Notes under the pieces: model-generated | What the model was told of the DNA's origin: nothing | What the model saw: only the letters and a program-made list of their open reading frames with translations | Database searches by the model: none | Made by a program: the position numbers and the translations under genes | Shown: positions 62,410 to 64,000 of the stretch, piece after piece | How positions within the stretch are numbered: the first letter of the stretch is position 1 | Layout of the letters: each line of letters begins with the position of its first letter | Assembly: GCF_021155765.1 (NCBI RefSeq) | Contig: NC_060110.1 | Coordinates: forward strand, 21,474,001-21,538,000 | From: Diprion similis | Lineage: Eukaryota; Arthropoda; Insecta; Hymenoptera; Diprionidae | Length of the DNA stretch: 64,000 nucleotides | Direction: 5' to 3'

Positions 62410-63351
62410 GATCCTCGACTAACTTTAATATTATACGCGATCCTCGCTTACACATTCATACTCGTATACATATATGTATACATAATGTAATATAAGGTAT
62501 GTTATGAGAAATTATTTAAATTTCAGTAAAATGTCTCCGAATGAAAAGGGACAACGACGGGATAAAAAATGCTCGATTGTTCTTTCTTAGTGCTTCTAGC
62601 GGCACTTTTTTCAAAGACAAACGGTACGTTATCGCATCGAAAAAGGCTTTTGTCAAAGAGTGATAAAAATTGACGCCAAAGTACTTTGTGAGGTCAAGAA
62701 AATTCAACCCTGAAGATCAACGGAGGGGGGTCAAAAAAAAAAAAAAAGTGTGAAACAAAATGCGGAATGACTTACCTCGGCGAGTGGTTCTTCTTTGGTG
62801 ACATCACCGTTCTTTGGGGTGTCTTCGCGTGCACTCTTGCTCCTGTCCCTCTTGCCGAAGCTGAGCGACCTCAAGGACCACTTCTTCTTCTGAAATTAAA
62901 GTTGTAAAACAGAGATAAAAAGATGTCGGAAAATTCTCAAGGACAAATGTGGTATAACGATTACAATTGGGTTCGTTTTTCTTCTTCTTCTTCGTCAAAA
63001 TAAACAAAAAAAAAACATGATAAAATACTGACACTCTCTTAAAAAAGTGAAAAAAAAAAAAAAAAAAAATGTATAGCGTTATAACAAAGACGCATTTACG
63101 TAGGTATGTGCGTTGTTTTTCCAAACTCTTTTCACGCTATTTCTTTTCCTAGGTTTTCAAAGTTCCCGGTATAACTTTATCCGTGTACTGACCTTGTCCT
63201 TCTTCTTGGCATCCTTGCTTTCGGGAGATGTGACGGATTCTGGACTGATCGGTGTTGTATTGCCATCAGTGGGCGTCGTGGCCTCTTCAGCTACCACCGC
63301 AGTATCTGTATTGGATGATTCTGGTCTCGTATCTTCGACCTTGACTTCCTC
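33780..63351 (-). CDS. Akap200: Akap200-like A-kinase anchor / MARCKS-related scaffold, partial (N-terminal exon outside the window)
   Basis: Drosophila Akap200 is an acidic, largely disordered scaffold that binds PKA RII, actin and calmodulin through a MARCKS-type effector segment. Six exons are visible, all joined in phase 0: 63351-63193, 62889-62776, 38171-35964, 34567-34403, 34015-33938 and 33824-33780. They encode 922 residues. Exon 2 carries the effector-like KKKWSLRSLSFGKRDRSK. The 736-codon exon is rich in Glu, Pro, Ala, Ser and Val, with PVEEKKEEPTPAPTPVPVEE-like repeats. The penultimate exon has an amphipathic helix suited to RII binding. The first visible exon starts in phase 0 after an acceptor, so the start codon, probably with an N-myristoylation MG as in the family, lies beyond 64000. 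Phase-0 cassette exons allow skipping of the basic segment. The assignment rests on the effector segment plus overall composition; the long acidic exon itself would align poorly. Confidence 0.8.
33938..34015 (-). CDS. Akap200: Akap200-like exon with candidate RII-binding helix
   Basis: Encodes 26 residues: AIEDFEISDKAVAAAVNEAI followed by ESNNAN. The acceptor is CTTAACAG and the donor AAC|GTGAGT. The V..AV..AI spacing fits the amphipathic helix by which A-kinase anchors dock on the RII dimer. The last position of the usual consensus is Asn here, so the fit is good but not perfect. Confidence 0.85.
34403..34567 (-). CDS. Akap200: Akap200-like Pro/Ala-rich exon
   Basis: Encodes 55 residues from KIAEPEAPAENPAEVSATES to ALTEDVASVTK. 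The acceptor is TTTTACAG and the donor AAG|GTAATC. The composition continues that of the preceding exon, which supports the join. Confidence 0.88.
34568..35963 (-). other. Akap200-like intron, 1.4 kb
   Basis: AT-rich. A plus-strand ATG-initiated frame at 35637-36020 starts here and runs antisense into the large exon; it is discussed under rejected items. No minus-strand exon was recognised. Confidence 0.6.
35964..38171 (-). CDS. Akap200: Akap200-like large acidic exon
   Basis: Encodes 736 residues beginning GGEEAEAAVPVEESPAEEK and ending KAVPTAVPENAQ. The acceptor is TTTATTCCAG and the donor CAG|GTGACT. It is low in aromatic residues and rich in Glu/Ser/Pro/Val, as in an intrinsically disordered scaffold. 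An Ala-rich helix-prone stretch (from QQAQHAAANASALAEALKVP to HAKSLAESE) lies about 140-180 residues in. If the donor is not used, the frame runs on 16 codons to a TGA at 35913-35915, giving a different C-terminus. Confidence 0.93.
45721..46026 (-). CDS. uncharacterised 101-residue protein, single exon, hydrophobic C-terminal tail
   Basis: I do not recognise this protein. The frame starts at an ATG in a good insect context (TAATCAAGATGG) and ends in TAA. It begins MEAVLKVGRTISGGMCRAAG, has a basic Ala/Arg-rich segment (ARGARRILASVPLLGIAAPV), a Pro/Ala/Glu linker (NPDEPAPAPANETS) and ends in a hydrophobic stretch of about 18 residues (LFCISASVAISVLFIGLV) right at the C-terminus. That arrangement would suit a tail-anchored membrane protein. 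A TATAAAA lies about 90 bases upstream of the ATG and a minus-strand AATAAA signal near 45187-45192. The ORF sits inside the large Akap200-like intron on the same strand, so it is either a nested gene, an alternative terminal exon, or chance. Confidence 0.5.
   Translation of the reverse strand: MEAVLKVGRTISGGMCRAAGAVARGARRILASVPLLGIAAPVNPDEPAPAPANETSTIITTVRYELRKPFPYLLRLFVMDPSRLFCISASVAISVLFIGLV
46116..46122 (-). promoter_or_regulatory. TATA box candidate for the nested small ORF
   Basis: TATAAAA on the minus strand, 90 bases before the ATG at 46026, followed by a CT-rich leader. A CAGT initiator-like word at 46104-46101 lies only about 19 bases from the TATA box, closer than normal, so the start site is uncertain. 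Confidence 0.4.
46245..46824. mobile_element. MITE-like element with 17-bp perfect terminal inverted repeats
   Basis: GTCACAGGGTGTCTAGC at 46245-46261 is perfectly inverted at 46808-46824, giving a 580-bp element. Just inside the ends are phrases such as TTTCCCAGTTTTTCC on the left and TTCCCTAACAATTCCCGG on the right. These resemble a widespread arthropod MITE type that begins CAGGGTGTC and is rich in ttccctgac-like words. No transposase ORF. The target duplication cannot be defined because the repeat itself ends in a short palindrome. Confidence 0.85.
46991..47041. repeat. poly-T tract of 51
   Basis: An uninterrupted homopolymer, with further T-runs at 47134-47163 and 47398-47420. The length is probably unreliable in any assembly. 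Confidence 0.95.
47479..47596 (-). promoter_or_regulatory. candidate minus-strand core promoter (CCAAT, TATATAA, TCAGTG)
   Basis: On the minus strand CCAAT (596-592), TATATAA (554-548) and an arthropod-type initiator TCAGTG (518-513) follow in order, with a GAG|GTATAT donor-like site at 47479. CCAAT sits about 80 bases from the initiator, as is typical. The TATA-to-initiator distance (about 38) is longer than the usual 30. It is oriented to transcribe towards the nested ORF and the large Akap200-like exon, so it could drive a short isoform or the nested gene. Confidence 0.35.
47629..47696. repeat. purine-rich GAC/GAA/GGA triplet tract
   Basis: Degenerate cgaaga and gaggag units. They give an Arg/Lys/Gly-rich plus-strand frame and a Ser-rich minus-strand frame, both artefactual. 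Confidence 0.8.
48253..48283. repeat. (AT)n microsatellite
   Basis: About 15 uninterrupted dinucleotide units. Confidence 0.95.
49215..49272. repeat. long poly-T tract with one interruption
   Basis: T-runs on either side of a single G at 49245. A poly-A of 19 follows near 49361. Confidence 0.95.
49661..49684. repeat. poly-A tract of 24
   Basis: An uninterrupted A-run followed by GCAAAAAAAG. Confidence 0.95.
50502..50571. repeat. GAA/GAG/GGC triplet-rich tract
   Basis: Imperfect gaagaggaa units passing into gcgacgacg. They produce Glu-, Arg- or Leu-rich frames on both strands, which are not called as genes. Confidence 0.85.
50839..50866. repeat. (ATT)n microsatellite
   Basis: About nine perfect tta/att units. 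Confidence 0.95.
51991..52028. repeat. (CT)n microsatellite
   Basis: Nineteen uninterrupted units. Confidence 0.95.
52110..52133. repeat. poly-T tract of 24
   Basis: A homopolymer about 80 bases after the CT microsatellite. Confidence 0.9.
54314..54341. repeat. (AG)n microsatellite
   Basis: Fourteen uninterrupted units after a short A-run. AT/TA tracts with related low complexity precede it at about 53985-54127. Confidence 0.95.
55114..55143. repeat. (CT)n microsatellite
   Basis: Near-perfect CT units, followed by a CAG/CAA-rich stretch at 55162-55184. Confidence 0.9.
55430..55496. repeat. (CTC)n and (TTC)n microsatellite
   Basis: About 18 CTC/TCC triplets followed by CTT triplets. They give poly-Pro, poly-Leu and poly-Gly frames that are not genes. 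Confidence 0.95.
59640..59950. promoter_or_regulatory. CpG-rich block with paired AACCGGTT sites, possible enhancer or alternative promoter
   Basis: Within the long Akap200-like intron. AACCGGTT, the Grainyhead-type palindrome, occurs at about 59646 and 59886. TTACGTCA (near 59731) and TGACGTC (near 59931) are CRE-like. A TATATAT word lies near 59744. The surrounding sequence has more CpG than its neighbours, plus a purine-rich (GAAA/GGAA) stretch at 59825-59884. Function is inference from motifs only. Confidence 0.35.
62381..62409. repeat. (GCCT)n microsatellite
   Basis: Seven uninterrupted gcct units. Confidence 0.95.
62776..62889 (-). CDS. Akap200: Akap200-like exon with MARCKS-type effector segment
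   Basis: Encodes 38 residues opening KKKWSLRSLSFGKRDRSK and ending GDVTKEEPLAE. The acceptor is TTAATTTCAG and the donor GAG|GTAAGT. Lysines and arginines alternate with aromatic residues and serines in the RSLSF arrangement typical of PKC-regulated, calmodulin- and actin-binding effector domains. Preceded by KKKDK from the exon before, the basic patch is continuous. Confidence 0.9.
62890..63192 (-). other. Akap200-like intron between the acidic and the basic exon
   Basis: A 303-bp intron with A- and T-runs (for example 63050-63069). Borders are GTCAGT and TTAATTTCAG. No other feature was seen. Confidence 0.8.
63193..63351 (-). CDS. Akap200: Akap200-like exon (first visible)
   Basis: Encodes 53 residues from EEVKVEDTRPESSNTDTAVV to SPESKDAKKKDK, an acidic Thr/Pro/Ser-rich segment turning basic at its end. 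The acceptor is CCATTTCAG and the donor AAG|GTCAGT. The exon phases mean that the following basic exon could be skipped without a frameshift. Confidence 0.85.
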
Positions 63352-64000
63352 CTGAAATGGCGGAATGAAAACCATATTAAAAGAAGAAAAAAAACAAGAA
63401 AATAGAAGAGAAGACACCCAGGTCGCGTGTGTTTTCAACAACGTCCACGAAGCAATTATAACACAATCAAGCGAGAAACTCGTCTGCGACTATGAGAGGG
63501 AGAGAGAAAGAGAGAGAGAAAAAGGAATGTTTCATGTAAAAAGGCCGAGAAAAAAATATTGCAATGGTTATTATACAAAGAGATGACTAAAGGAGAAAGA
63601 AGGAACGAAATACATGTAATCCACATCGTAGAGAGGCGACATAAAAAAATAAAACGCGGCAATTAAAACACAGAGCGAAAAATTAGCCTCTTGACATCCG
63701 AGCATACGTGTGGATGTACAGCTATAACGAACATGTAAAGAATTTAACCTCACGCTAATTCACCTATTATACTGACAACAGTTTTTAGTCGAGAATGAGA
63801 GTAGAAGGGGGAGGAGGAGTTAATTTCATTTCACCCTAACGGCTCCTCCTCTGTTTCTTCGTGTAATTTCAAGAAAGAATTATTCAGCGTTAAGTACAAA
63901 ACCAAAAAAATTCCTCCTTCCTCTCCCGAGGCAACAATAATTCCGTTTTAATAATTCGTAACACCGTAATATTCGCGTTTCCTTAAATTTGCTTTTTTTA
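63352..64000 (-). other. Akap200-like intron running off the window
   Basis: No exon or start codon of the family type was seen. It includes a short GAGA-rich stretch at 63496-63520. The upstream exon must lie beyond the window end. Confidence 0.6.

Larger units (their letters stand above)
38172..62775 (-). other. 24.6-kb intron of the Akap200-like gene
   Basis: No phase-consistent extra Akap200 exon was recognised. Contents noted separately: small ORF gene candidate at 45721-46026 and its TATA, TIR element 46245-46824, promoter candidate near 47479-47596, several long homopolymer and microsatellite tracts between 46.9 and 55.5 kb, and a CpG-rich block at about 59640-59950. The remaining open frames, including the longer ones at 43538-44089 plus, 55941-56375 minus, 58118-58600 minus and 59045-59449 minus, show no domain or coding character. 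Confidence 0.7.

Overview
This is animal, almost certainly insect, nuclear DNA: an AT-rich, gene-poor stretch with short GT-AG-spliced exons, CpG not obviously depleted, many microsatellites and small inverted-repeat transposons. The gene set (a U2af38-type splicing factor, a COMMD protein, an Akap200-type PKA/MARCKS-like scaffold) is that of a holometabolous insect. A hymenopteran is my best guess, but that is inference; nothing in the window proves the order.

Layout. 1-18985: no gene I can support; two short TIR elements (397-742 and 6306-6521), microsatellites, and a block at 3.06-3.72 kb rich in small palindromes. 18986-25890: a repeat domain. Twenty-three head-to-tail copies of a 191-bp satellite (about 20079-24546) lie between two diverged copies of a roughly 1-kb block, with further partial copies on each side. 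26686-29873: U2af38, minus strand, five coding exons, complete (264 aa). 30474-31322: COMMD8-like gene, plus strand, four coding exons, complete (179 aa), head-to-head with U2af38 across a 600-bp shared upstream region. 31323-63351 and beyond: 3' part of an Akap200-like gene, minus strand, tail-to-tail with COMMD8. Six coding exons are visible (922 codons, all joined in phase 0); the N-terminal exon lies past 64000. Its 24.6-kb intron (38172-62775) holds a 101-codon intact ORF with good Kozak context and an upstream TATA box (45721-46026), a CCAAT/TATA/Inr-like promoter candidate near 47.5 kb, a third TIR element (46245-46824), long homopolymers, and a CpG-rich block with two Grainyhead-type sites near 59.7-59.9 kb.

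How the genes relate. U2af38 is the small subunit that recognises the 3' splice-site AG. COMMD8 is a subunit of the COMMD/CCC (Commander) endosomal recycling and NF-kB-modulating assembly. The Akap200-like protein would tether PKA at membrane/actin through a MARCKS-type basic effector segment. They share no pathway; the shared upstream region and the convergent 3' ends are ordinary compact insect gene packing.

I found no convincing wholly new system. The most unusual items are the satellite with a 12-monomer higher-order period bracketed by duplicated blocks, and the nested small ORF. Exon borders are read from splice consensus, reading phase and remembered family resemblance only; no transcript or database evidence was available.
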